A stretch of DNA of 64,000 bases from assembly GCA_025362795.1 (NCBI GenBank), contig JANYFE010000034.1:22050-86049 (forward strand), read 5' to 3'. Under the pieces are notes generated by a model. It saw only the letters and a list, made by a program, of their open reading frames with translations. It made no database searches and was not told the origin of the DNA. The DNA comes from Rhodobacterales bacterium. GTDB lineage: Bacteria; Pseudomonadota; Alphaproteobacteria; Rhodobacterales; Rhodobacteraceae. Shown here in pieces: positions 1 through 8,155 of the stretch. Within the stretch, counting starts at the first letter, position 1. Each line of letters begins with the position of its first letter. The position numbers were made by a program, and so were the translations under genes.

Positions 1-566
1 TGCACCCAGCCGCCTTCGACGACGCCTGTGCCGTGGCCCGGGCGGTCGGTGCCCATGGCCCGATCCTGCTGGCCGGCGACAGCGCGGGCGGCACCCTCGC
101 CGCTGCGACCGCCCATGCCTTGCGGGACGAAATCGTCATGCTCGGGCAAGTCCTGATTTATCCCGGCCTTGGTGGCGATCTGAACCACGGCAGCTATCTG
201 ACCCATGCCGATGCCCCGATGCTGACCCGCGCCGACGTGATGTACTACCGCGACATCCGCCACGGCCATGCCCCGCCGGATGCAGACGCCACCGTTTCGC
301 CTTTGCACGACCGTGATTTTACGCGGCTGCCACCGACTGTCGCCTTCGGGGCCGAATGTGACCCGCTGTGCGACGACGCGCAAACCTATGCGACAGCCAT
401 CACCCGCGCCGGTGGCCTTGCTCACAGCGTCTGCGAACCCGGCCTTGTCCACGGCTATCTGCGCGCCCGCCATACCGTGCCCCGCGCCAGCGAAAGCTTC
501 ACCCGCATCACCAATGCCCTGTCCGCCCTCGCCCGCCGCGAGTGGCCCTATGGAGACATCCGATGA
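1..566 (+). CDS. alpha/beta hydrolase (HSL/lipase-type), 5' end outside window
   Basis: The reading frame is open from the first bases of the window, so the N-terminus is missing. The nucleophile elbow GDSAGG is present near the start, as in the hormone-sensitive-lipase branch of carboxylesterases. Further on, an Asp in the AECDPLCDDA segment and a His in the LVHGYL segment fit the rest of the catalytic triad. Family members hydrolyse short-chain esters or lactones; the substrate here is unknown. The stop overlaps the start of the downstream aldolase gene (ATGA), so the two are probably co-transcribed and may act on one substrate. About the first 40% of the protein is expected to lie upstream. 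Confidence 0.85.
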   Translation, partial: HPAAFDDACAVARAVGAHGPILLAGDSAGGTLAAATAHALRDEIVMLGQVLIYPGLGGDLNHGSYLTHADAPMLTRADVMYYRDIRHGHAPPDADATVSPLHDRDFTRLPPTVAFGAECDPLCDDAQTYATAITRAGGLAHSVCEPGLVHGYLRARHTVPRASESFTRITNALSALARREWPYGDIR

Positions 567-1324
567 ACCTGCACGCCAGCCTGACCCACCCCAATCTGTC
601 CCATTGGGCCGAACGCACCGATTTGGCCGCCGCATTCCGCTGGACGGTCAAGTTGAACCTGCACGAGGCGGTGGCAAACCACTTCTCGCTCGCCATCAAT
701 CCCGAAGGCACCCGCTTTCTGATCAATCCCAACGGCCGCCACTTTGCCCGCATCACCGCATCGTCGCTGGTGGAAATCGACGCGGGCGACCCAGACACGA
801 TGAACCGCCCCGATGCGCCCGACCCCACCGCCTGGGGCCTGCACGGCAGCATCCACCGCGCCCTGCCGCACGCCCGCTGTGTCATGCATGTCCATTCGAT
901 GCATGCCACGGTGCTCGCCAGCCTTGCCGATAGCACCTTGCCACCGATCGACCAGAATTCTGCGATGTTCTTTGGCCGTCAGGTGATCGACGGCAACTAT
1001 GGCGGCATGGCCTTTGAAAACGAAGGGGCCCGCTGTGCCGAAATGTTGCATGACCCCAAAATCACCACGATGATCATGGGCAACCACGGTGTGCTGATCA
1101 TCGGCAAATCGGTCGCCGACGCCTTCAACCGCCTGACCTACTTTGAACGCGCCGCGGAAACCTACATCCGCGCCCTGCAAACCGGAAAACCCTTGCGCGT
1201 CCTGTCCGACGAAGTCGCCGAGAAAACCGCGCAGGAATGGGAAGCCTACCCCGCCTTCTCCGACTTCCACCTGACCGAAATCAAGGCGCTGCTGGATGAA
1301 GAAGGGGCGACCTACGCGCAGTAA
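563..1324 (+). CDS. class II aldolase/adducin family protein
   Basis: This 253-residue protein belongs to the zinc-dependent class II aldolase/adducin family (fuculose-1-phosphate aldolase fold). The metal-binding HVHSMHATVL segment lies near the middle, and a second conserved NHGVLIIG segment follows about 70 residues later. Family members cleave or epimerise phosphorylated sugars, or act on hydroxy-acids; the sequence does not fix the substrate. The start was chosen for the 4-bp ATGA overlap with the preceding hydrolase and for the N-terminus, which matches usual family length. It is probably the second gene of a catabolic operon that begins outside the window. Confidence 0.85.
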   Translation: MNLHASLTHPNLSHWAERTDLAAAFRWTVKLNLHEAVANHFSLAINPEGTRFLINPNGRHFARITASSLVEIDAGDPDTMNRPDAPDPTAWGLHGSIHRALPHARCVMHVHSMHATVLASLADSTLPPIDQNSAMFFGRQVIDGNYGGMAFENEGARCAEMLHDPKITTMIMGNHGVLIIGKSVADAFNRLTYFERAAETYIRALQTGKPLRVLSDEVAEKTAQEWEAYPAFSDFHLTEIKALLDEEGATYAQ

Positions 1325-1368
1325 CGCGAGATGTGGCTGGCGTTTCAAACGATAGGAACAGTAACGCC

Positions 1369-2166
1369 ATGACCGAGAACATTGGCGATCCGGGCTATCC
1401 CGAACCCGAAAAGCTCGAATTGATCTGGGGCAAAGGCTTCATGTCGCCGGGCGGACCTGCGGAAGTGGCCCGCATCCTTGGCGGTGCCGATATAGCGGGT
1501 TGCGCGGCCTTGGATATCGGCTGCGGCCTTGGCGGTGCCGATGTCGCCCTGATCCGGAATCATGGCGCACAAAGCGTGGTTGGGGTCGATGTGCAGGACG
1601 CCCTGCTGGCCGGTGCCCGTCTGCGCGCCGAACAGCAGGGCCTGAGTGACCGCTTGCACTATCAGCAAATCGCGCCCGGCCCGCTGCCCTTTGCGGATGC
1701 CAGTTGTGACATAGTGTTCAGCAAGGACGCCTTGATCCATGTCTCCGACAAGGCCGCGATATACCGCGAGGCGTTTCGGGTGCTGCGACCGGGGGGCCGC
1801 CTGTTTGTCAGCGACTGGCTGCGCGGCAACGGCACTGCGGTTGAGGGACTGGTCGCCGAGTTTGTCGCCGCAGCGGGCCATGCCTTCTATCTGGTGTCAC
1901 TGGCAGAGATTGCCAAAGTCGCAGCCCAGGCCGGGTTTGCCCACATCGTGCAAGAAGATCGCGGTGCGTGGTACTTGGGTGAGGCCCGCGCTGAACTCGA
2001 AAGGCTGCGCAGCGACCTTGGTCGCCACTTCGCCACGACTTTTGGCCAGCAGGCCGCCAACGACGAAACCGCATTCTGGGTCGTTCTGGTCAAAGCCCTT
2101 GAAGGCGGCGCGATGAGCCCAGGTCACATTCGCGCAGTCAAACCCGGCGTGGCCGCAGCTACCTGA
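1369..2166 (+). CDS. SAM-dependent methyltransferase, class I
   Basis: A 265-residue Rossmann-fold methyltransferase. Motif I (LDIGCGLGGADVAL) is the SAM-binding loop at about residues 48-61. The acidic post-I residue (VVGVDVQ) and a post-motif region ending in LRPGGRLFVSDW are also present. The N-terminal EKLELIWGKGFMSPGG resembles phosphoethanolamine/sarcosine-type N-methyltransferases, so a small amine substrate is possible but not shown. The ATG at 1369 has an AGGAA-like ribosome site 11 nt upstream; a GTG 36 nt earlier in frame is a weaker alternative. The 3' end overlaps the convergent phosphodiesterase gene by 8 bp. Confidence 0.8.
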   Translation: MTENIGDPGYPEPEKLELIWGKGFMSPGGPAEVARILGGADIAGCAALDIGCGLGGADVALIRNHGAQSVVGVDVQDALLAGARLRAEQQGLSDRLHYQQIAPGPLPFADASCDIVFSKDALIHVSDKAAIYREAFRVLRPGGRLFVSDWLRGNGTAVEGLVAEFVAAAGHAFYLVSLAEIAKVAAQAGFAHIVQEDRGAWYLGEARAELERLRSDLGRHFATTFGQQAANDETAFWVVLVKALEGGAMSPGHIRAVKPGVAAAT

Positions 2167-2989
2167 AGAACGGCGCGGCCAGCATCGTCTCCGGCACCGC
2201 AACGCCCATCCGCGTCAAAATCGACGGTGCCAGCGCCAACTGATCCAGCACCACATCGCGCCCCGGCATTTCACTGTCGCCGAAGTAGTAAAACGCGAAA
2301 TCGCGCTGCTCGTCCGTCGCCCCGCCATGATGGCCCCGCCCGTCTTGTCCGTGGTCGGCGGTCACGATCACCTCATAGCCCGCCTTGCGCCAGCGGCTCA
2401 GGTAGTGCGCCAACGCCTCGTCCATCCGGTAGCAGGCGTCGTCCATCTCTTCGCAGTCATGGAAAAACCGGTGCCCCATGCTGTCCAGCGTGCAGGTGTG
2501 CAGGATGCCGTAATCAATCCCCTTCCCCTCGCACAGCCGGGTCAGCGTGGCGAACAGATCCACATCCGCAGGCGTCATCTGGTTATAGCCGGAATCCCCC
2601 GTCATCGTGTGAAACCGCCCGTGAGTGATCGGCCCCTCCGGCTCGTCATATTCAATATCCCGCACCATATCAAAGGGATAGCGGTTGAAAAACTCCGACC
2701 AGAACGAATGCGTCACCGCCCCGGTTTTCAATCCCGCGCGGGTCGCCTCGGAGAATATATCGGGAAATTCCAGCCGCCGCCGCGCTGCATTGCCCCAGAT
2801 GCCATGCACCTGCGGCGGCACCCCGGTGTGGATCGAGGCATAACATGACCCCGAGGTTGACGGCAAAACCGACCGCATCCGCCACACCCGCGCCTCACCA
2901 CTGGCCACCCAGCCCTCCAGATTGCCGAACAACCGCCGCCAGTTGGCATAGGGCACCCCGTCCAGAATGATCAGCAGCAATTTCGTCAT
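2159..2989 (-). CDS. alkaline phosphatase superfamily protein (type I phosphodiesterase-like)
   Basis: A 276-residue member of the alkaline phosphatase/nucleotide pyrophosphatase superfamily. Visible metal-site elements are an N-terminal ILDG Asp, a putative nucleophile Thr/Ser in STSGSCYASIHTG, and the C-terminal TADHGQDGRGHHGG block that carries Asp and His ligands. Family members hydrolyse phosphomono- or diesters; the substrate is not determinable here. No signal peptide is visible, so it is probably cytoplasmic. It lies downstream of the peptide-type ABC transporter on the same strand, 76 bp after the ATPase gene, and converges on the methyltransferase gene. Confidence 0.75.
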   Translation of the reverse strand: MTKLLLIILDGVPYANWRRLFGNLEGWVASGEARVWRMRSVLPSTSGSCYASIHTGVPPQVHGIWGNAARRRLEFPDIFSEATRAGLKTGAVTHSFWSEFFNRYPFDMVRDIEYDEPEGPITHGRFHTMTGDSGYNQMTPADVDLFATLTRLCEGKGIDYGILHTCTLDSMGHRFFHDCEEMDDACYRMDEALAHYLSRWRKAGYEVIVTADHGQDGRGHHGGATDEQRDFAFYYFGDSEMPGRDVVLDQLALAPSILTRMGVAVPETMLAAPFFR

Positions 2990-3018
2990 GGGTCACTCCC
3001 CTCCACATAAAAGCGCCT

Positions 3019-3040
3019 CCCTCCCCCTCCGTGGGGAGGG
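3019..3040 (-). terminator. 8-bp GC hairpin after the ABC transporter operon
   Basis: CCCTCCCC and GGGGAGGG form a perfect 8-bp stem with a 6-nt loop. It lies 26 nt beyond the ABC ATPase stop and upstream of the phosphodiesterase gene. On the minus strand only a short T-run follows, some distance away, so termination would be partial at best. Confidence 0.35.
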
Positions 3041-3065
3041 TTGGAGTGGGGGGCTCATCCGACCC

Positions 3066-4697
3066 TCAGTTCCCCGCACTTTCCATTTTCCGCGACCCAA
3101 TCACCGCCTCCAGCCACCCCAGCCGCATTTCCGGCACCGACGACAGCAGCAGATCGGTGTAATCGTCAAAGGGCGGCGTCAGCACATCGGTCTTGGACCC
3201 ATAGCGCACGACCTGCCCGCGGTACATCACCGCGATCTTGTCCGCGATGGCCTTTACCGTCGCCAGGTCATGGGTGATGAACAGATAGGCCACATTCTCC
3301 CGCACCTGCAATTCCAACAGCAGTTTCAGGATGCCATCCGCCACCAGAGGGTCCAGGGCGCTCGTCACCTCGTCGCAGATGATCAGCTTGGGCTTGGCCG
3401 CCAGTGCCCGCGCAATGCACACCCGCTGCTTCTGCCCGCCCGACAGTTCCGCCGGATAGCGGTCGATGAACCCGCGCCCCATCTCGATTTCTTCCAGCAG
3501 CGCCTGCACCTTGGCCCGCTTCTCCGCACCCCTGAAACCGAAATAGAACTCCAAGGGCCGCCCGATGATCGTGCCCACGGTCTGGCGCGGGTTCATCGCG
3601 GTGTCGGCCATCTGATAGATCATCTGCACCTCGCGCAGATCATCCTTGGTCCGCGCTGCAAGGTCAGGCGACAGCACCCGTCCCGCAAACGAAATCCGCC
3701 CTGCCGTTGCTGGCAACAGCCCGGTGATCACCCGCGCCAGCGTCGATTTGCCCGACCCGCTTTCGCCGACAATGGCCAAGGTCTGCCCCGCCGCCACATC
3801 GACCGTCACGTTCTTCAGCACATCAAACCCGGTGCCACGATAGCGCGCCGTGACGTTTTGCACCGTCAGAACCGGCTCAGACGACACCTTTTCCACATGG
3901 TCGATCGACCGCACCGACACCAGCGCCTGCGTATAGGCCTGGCTTGGGTGATTGATGATCGCATCCGTCGTGCCGTATTCGACCTGTCTGCCACCGCGCA
4001 GCACCAGAATGTCGTCCGCAATCTGCGCCACCACCGCCAGATCGTGGGTGATGTACAAGGCCGCCACCCCGGTATCCCGGATCGCCTCCTTGATCGCTGC
4101 CAAAACGTCAATCTGCGTCGTTACGTCCAGCGCGGTGGTCGGCTCGTCGAACACCACGAGGTCGGGCTTCGGGCACAAAGCCATCGCCGTCATCACCCGC
4201 TGCAACTGCCCGCCCGACACCTGATGCGGATAGCGCCGCCCGATATTCTCGGGGTCCGGCAGCCCCAGCTTGCGGAACAACGCGACCGCCCGCGCCTCGG
4301 CCTCGGCCCGCGTCATAAGCCCGTGCAGCAGCGAGGTTTCAATCACCTGATCCATCAGCCGCCACGCCGGATTGAACGCAGCCGCCGCCGATTGCGCCAC
4401 ATAAGTCACCTCATGCCCGCGCATCTTGCGCAAGGCCCCGGCATCGGCTTGCCGAATGTCCCGCCCGTTGAACCAGACCTCGCCGCCGGTCAGCCGCACG
4501 CCCCCGCGACCATATGCCATCGACGCCAGACCGATGGTCGACTTGCCAGCGCCGCTCTCGCCGATCAGCCCCAGCACGCGGCCCTTGGCGACCGCCACCG
4601 ATACGTCATCCACCAAGACAACATGCCGCGGCGCCTCGCCCGGCGGATAGGACGTCGCCTCGATCCGAAGATTGCGGATGTCCAGCATATCAACCAC
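3066..4697 (-). CDS. peptide-type ABC transporter ATPase, two fused ATPase domains
   Basis: The 543-residue protein fuses two oligopeptide-type (DppD/DppF-like) ATPase domains. Domain 1 has Walker A GESGAGKS near residue 44, signature VSGGQLQR and Walker B LVVFDEPT. Domain 2 begins near residue 270 with GESGSGKS, LSGGQKQR and LIICDEVT. Note Val instead of Pro after the Walker B Glu in domain 2. It powers import with the two permeases and binding protein encoded just upstream. The GTG at 4697 overlaps the permease stop by 8 bp and has AAAGG 8 nt before it; the ATG at 4688 is an alternative start. Confidence 0.92.
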   Translation of the reverse strand: MVDMLDIRNLRIEATSYPPGEAPRHVVLVDDVSVAVAKGRVLGLIGESGAGKSTIGLASMAYGRGGVRLTGGEVWFNGRDIRQADAGALRKMRGHEVTYVAQSAAAAFNPAWRLMDQVIETSLLHGLMTRAEAEARAVALFRKLGLPDPENIGRRYPHQVSGGQLQRVMTAMALCPKPDLVVFDEPTTALDVTTQIDVLAAIKEAIRDTGVAALYITHDLAVVAQIADDILVLRGGRQVEYGTTDAIINHPSQAYTQALVSVRSIDHVEKVSSEPVLTVQNVTARYRGTGFDVLKNVTVDVAAGQTLAIVGESGSGKSTLARVITGLLPATAGRISFAGRVLSPDLAARTKDDLREVQMIYQMADTAMNPRQTVGTIIGRPLEFYFGFRGAEKRAKVQALLEEIEMGRGFIDRYPAELSGGQKQRVCIARALAAKPKLIICDEVTSALDPLVADGILKLLLELQVRENVAYLFITHDLATVKAIADKIAVMYRGQVVRYGSKTDVLTPPFDDYTDLLLSSVPEMRLGWLEAVIGSRKMESAGN

Positions 4698-5508
4698 CGC
4701 GCCCGCCTTTCAGACTGGTCGTGCGCGCCAGCACCCAATCCGCCACCAGATTGACCGAAATCGCCAGCACCGCGATGCAGATCGCCGGGGCCAAAGCGGC
4801 CGGTATCCCGTACACCAGCCCCGTCGCATTCTCCTTCACCAACCCGCCCCAATCTGCCAAAGGCGGCTGCACGCCAAGGCCCAAGAACGACAGCGTCGAT
4901 ATGAACAGCACCGCAAAGATGAACCGCAGCCCCAGTTCCGCCACCAGCGGCGACAGGGCGTTCGGCAGGATTTCATTGAATATCACCCACCTTTGCCCCT
5001 CGCCACGCAACCGCGCAGCCTCGACATAATCCATCACCGTGATGTCCACCGCCACCGCCCGGCTCAGCCGGAACACCCGAGTTGAATCCAAAAGCCCCAT
5101 CACGATGATCAGCGTCGGCACCGACACGCTCACCGCCGTCAGGATCACCAACGCCAGGATCAGCGTCGGCACCGCCATCACCAGATCAACCAGCCGCGAC
5201 ATGACCTGATCCACCCAGCCCCCCGCCGTCGCCGCCGTGAACCCCAGTATCGACCCCAGCACGAAGGACAGGATCGTCGAACAGGTCGCCACGAAAATCG
5301 TGACCTGCCCGCCATAAATCATCCGTGTCAGCAGATCGCGGCCAATGGCATCGGTCCCCAGCCAATGCTCGGACGATATCGGATCCCAGACCCCACCCAT
5401 GATCGCCGCCATATCATAGGGGGCGACCCATTGCGCGGTCAGCGCCAGAAAGAAGAACGCGCCGGTGATCACCAGCCCGATCAATGCGGATAGCGGAATT
5501 CGGCTCAT
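4690..5508 (-). CDS. ABC transporter permease, DppC/OppC family
   Basis: A 272-residue inner-membrane permease with an N-terminal transmembrane helix and about five more hydrophobic segments. It has the OppC-type N-terminal region that mentions the substrate path (WLGTDAIGRDLLTRMIYG), and the EAA coupling loop that contacts the ATPase (EAARLRGEGQRWVIFNEILPN, about residues 165-185). It is the second permease of the importer, downstream of the DppB-like gene with a 4-bp overlap and overlapping the ATPase gene downstream. Substrate class (peptide, nickel, glycoside or opine) cannot be read from this subunit. Confidence 0.92.
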   Translation of the reverse strand: MSRIPLSALIGLVITGAFFFLALTAQWVAPYDMAAIMGGVWDPISSEHWLGTDAIGRDLLTRMIYGGQVTIFVATCSTILSFVLGSILGFTAATAGGWVDQVMSRLVDLVMAVPTLILALVILTAVSVSVPTLIIVMGLLDSTRVFRLSRAVAVDITVMDYVEAARLRGEGQRWVIFNEILPNALSPLVAELGLRFIFAVLFISTLSFLGLGVQPPLADWGGLVKENATGLVYGIPAALAPAICIAVLAISVNLVADWVLARTTSLKGGRGG

Positions 5509-6461
5509 TTCGGGTGCCTCAACCTTGGATTGGCGAGGATCGAGATCACGTCCGCCAGAATGTTCAGCACGATATAGACGGCGGCAAAGATCATCCCGCA
5601 GGCCTGCACCACCGGCAGATCGCGCTTGGTGACATGGTCCACCAGAAACTGCCCCATGCCGGGATAGACGAACACCACCTCGACCACGACCACCCCCACC
5701 ACCAGATAGGCAAGGTTCAGCATCACCACGTTGACCACCGGCGCAATCGCGTTCGGAAAGGCATGCCGCCAGATCACCGCCAGCGGCCCCAGACCCTTCA
5801 ACTCCGCCGTCTCGATATAGGCGCTCTGCATGACATTCAAAATCGCAGCCCGCGTCATCCGCATCATATGCGCCAGCACCACCATCACCAGAACGATGAC
5901 CGGCAGGATGATGGCGTGCAGCCGTTCAAACACCCCCATCCCGGGAAAGATCATCGCCATCGACGGGAACAGGTGCAGCTTCACCGCCAGCACGTACAGA
6001 ACCAGATAGCCCGCCACGAACTCCGGCAAGCTGATCGTGGCCAACGTCACGCCGGAAATCAGCCGGTCCGGCCAGCGCCCATTGTACCTTGCCGCCAGCA
6101 GCCCCAGCGTGATCGCCAAAGGCACCGAAATGATCGCCGCCCAGAACGCGAGGAACATCGTATTGCCCAAGCGTTGCCCGATCGACTTGGCAATGTCCTG
6201 ACCATTGGTCATCGCCTTGCCCAGATCGCCGGTCAGAAAGCCACCCAGCCAGTGAAGATACCGCCCGACCAGCGGGTCATTCAGCCCCATCTGTTCGCGT
6301 AAATTCGCCAGCGCCACCGGCGTTGCCGATTGGCCCAGCATTGCCTGCGCCGCATCCCCCGGCAGCGCCTCGACCCCGAAAAAGATCAAGAGCGACACCG
6401 CCCACAGCAACAGCAGGCCCAGCGCAAGGCGCTGAGCCACCAATTTAAGGATGGGATGCAC
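5505..6461 (-). CDS. ABC transporter permease, DppB/OppB family
   Basis: A 318-residue inner-membrane permease of the DppB/OppB family. The N-terminal helix (ALGLLLLWAVSLLIFFGVEA) is followed by the family PGD motif (LPGDAAQAMLG). The EAA loop lies at about residues 205-225 (ETAELKGLGPLAVIWRHAFPN). It forms the translocation channel with the DppC-like partner. It is transcribed directly after the binding-protein gene, with 3 nt between stop and start, and overlaps the DppC-like gene by 4 bp, so stoichiometric co-expression is likely. Confidence 0.92.
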   Translation of the reverse strand: MHPILKLVAQRLALGLLLLWAVSLLIFFGVEALPGDAAQAMLGQSATPVALANLREQMGLNDPLVGRYLHWLGGFLTGDLGKAMTNGQDIAKSIGQRLGNTMFLAFWAAIISVPLAITLGLLAARYNGRWPDRLISGVTLATISLPEFVAGYLVLYVLAVKLHLFPSMAMIFPGMGVFERLHAIILPVIVLVMVVLAHMMRMTRAAILNVMQSAYIETAELKGLGPLAVIWRHAFPNAIAPVVNVVMLNLAYLVVGVVVVEVVFVYPGMGQFLVDHVTKRDLPVVQACGMIFAAVYIVLNILADVISILANPRLRHPK

Positions 6462-6464
6462 GGA

Positions 6465-8054
6465 TCAGGCCTTGAGCCAGCACTTGACCAGCGCCTTGCC
6501 GTTCATCAACTCGCCATTCGGGTCTTGCAGCCAGCCACCCAGACTGTCCGCCACGATCTCGACGAAATCGTTGAACATCGGCAGGATCAGCCCGCCATTG
6601 TCGCGCACGTTATTGGCCAGTTCGGAATACATCGCCTTGCGCTTGACCGGGTCCAACTCGCCCCGCGCCGCAATCAGCGTCGCGTCGAACTTCGGGTCGA
6701 TGAACTTGGTGTCGTTCCAGTCGGCGGTCGACAGATAGGCCGTCGAATACATCTGGTCCTGCACCGGACGCCCACCCCAATAGCTGGCGCAGAAGGGCGC
6801 GACGTTCCACACATTCGTCCAATACCCGTCATCCGGCTCCCGCTTGATTTCCAACGGAATTCCCGCCGCATTGGCCGATTGCTGGAACAATTGCGCCGCC
6901 TCGACCGCACCGGGGAAGGCTCCTTCGGCGACCTGCAAGATGATCGGTGATCCGTCATGGCCCGATTTCTTGTAAAACTCCGCCGCCGCTGCCGCATCAT
7001 ATTCGCGTTGCGGAATGGTTTCATCAAAGAACGGATAGGCCGAATTGATCGGGAAATCATTGCCGACCGAGCCATAGCCGCCCAAGATCTTGTCAACCAT
7101 TTCCTTGCGGTTGATCGCCAGCTTCATCGCCATCCGCAGGTCATTGTTGTCAAACGGTGCCTTGGTGCATTCCATGATGAACACATAATGGCCGCGCCCC
7201 GCCGCAGATTGCACCGACAGGCCCGGCGCACCGTTCAGCAAGCTGATGATCTTGGGGTCCACCCGGTTCATCATGTTGATCTGGCCGGACTGCAGCGCCG
7301 CCGTCCGCGCCGTGTTGTCGTTGATCACGATGATCTCGACCTGATCGGCATGGCCGACCGAACTGTCCCAGTAATTCGCATGCTTTTCAAAGGCGATCCG
7401 GACGCCCGGCTCAAAGCTCGTCACCTTGTAGGCACCCGAGCCTATGCCATCCGCAGGGCTGTCCACCCCGCCACCCGGCTGCATCACCAGATGATAATCG
7501 GCCATCAGGAACGGCAGGTCGGCATTGGCATCGGCCAGCGTCAGGGTCAGCATGTCGCCTTCGCCCTTGATCTCGGTGATGCCCTTGACGATACCCAATG
7601 CGCCCGACTGCGACTTTTCGTCGGTGTGGCGCTTCAGCGTGGCGACCACATCATCAATCGTCAGGGTCTTGCCGTTGTGAAATTCGACGCCTTGCCGGAT
7701 CTTGAATTTCCAGACCTTGGCATCCGGCGAGGACGAGATTTCCTCGGCAACCCGGTAGTCAATTTCGTTGCTGGGGCTCACGTCCACCAGCATGTCGCCA
7801 TAGGTCATCGACACGACATAGGGCACCTCCGACGCGGCCAGTGCAGGGTCCAGCGTGTTGGTGGACTCGCCGCCCTGCATGCCCGCACGCAGCAGCCCAC
7901 CTTTGACCGGCTCATCCGCCCGCGCCGCCGTGGTCAGCATCGTGCCCGCCACTGCAGCGGATACGCCCAATGCGCCTGCGCGTCCGACGAAATCGCGGCG
8001 GTTCATCCGGCCCGCCACAGCCTGCTTCAACAGATGGTTCAACTCGCTGGACAT
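6465..8054 (-). CDS. ABC transporter substrate-binding protein, peptide family (SBP_bac_5), Tat-exported
   Basis: A 529-residue periplasmic binding protein of family SBP_bac_5. The N-terminus has a twin-arginine signal (MNRRDFVGRAG), a hydrophobic run and an AxA cleavage site (AARA) near residue 46. The mature part includes the typical KFKIRQGVEFHNGKT segment and a C-terminal lobe of normal length. It captures the substrate for the two permeases and the double ATPase encoded next. A good ribosome site (AGGGAGA) lies 7 nt upstream. The promoter region contains a direct-repeat pair (8088-8131) that may be an operator. The ligand is unknown; the neighbouring hydrolases suggest an ester, amide or peptide. 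Confidence 0.92.
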   Translation of the reverse strand: MSSELNHLLKQAVAGRMNRRDFVGRAGALGVSAAVAGTMLTTAARADEPVKGGLLRAGMQGGESTNTLDPALAASEVPYVVSMTYGDMLVDVSPSNEIDYRVAEEISSSPDAKVWKFKIRQGVEFHNGKTLTIDDVVATLKRHTDEKSQSGALGIVKGITEIKGEGDMLTLTLADANADLPFLMADYHLVMQPGGGVDSPADGIGSGAYKVTSFEPGVRIAFEKHANYWDSSVGHADQVEIIVINDNTARTAALQSGQINMMNRVDPKIISLLNGAPGLSVQSAAGRGHYVFIMECTKAPFDNNDLRMAMKLAINRKEMVDKILGGYGSVGNDFPINSAYPFFDETIPQREYDAAAAAEFYKKSGHDGSPIILQVAEGAFPGAVEAAQLFQQSANAAGIPLEIKREPDDGYWTNVWNVAPFCASYWGGRPVQDQMYSTAYLSTADWNDTKFIDPKFDATLIAARGELDPVKRKAMYSELANNVRDNGGLILPMFNDFVEIVADSLGGWLQDPNGELMNGKALVKCWLKA

Positions 8055-8087
8055 CCCGTAGTCTCCCTGTTTGGCACCTGGCCATTT

Positions 8088-8131
8088 TTCTTGATTGGTC
8101 CGTCAATAAAAGCCGATTCTTGATTTGGACC
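8088..8131 (-). promoter_or_regulatory. direct repeat upstream of the binding-protein gene, candidate operator
   Basis: TTCTTGATTGGTCC (8088-8101) and TTCTTGATTTGGACC (8117-8131) are near-identical and start 29 bp apart, close to three helical turns. They sit 34-77 bp upstream of the binding-protein start, in the gap after the CocE-type gene. The second copy contains the palindrome TTGGACCAA. An activator or repressor dimer site is inferred; no regulator gene is adjacent. Confidence 0.4.
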
Positions 8132-8155
8132 AAGGACTTTTTTCGCGAACTCCCG

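Noticed and set aside
2967..4754. Long open frame of about 595 codons on the plus strand
   Set aside because: It runs antisense to the ABC ATPase gene, is rich in Arg/His/Pro/Gln and shows no domain. It is a GC-bias shadow.
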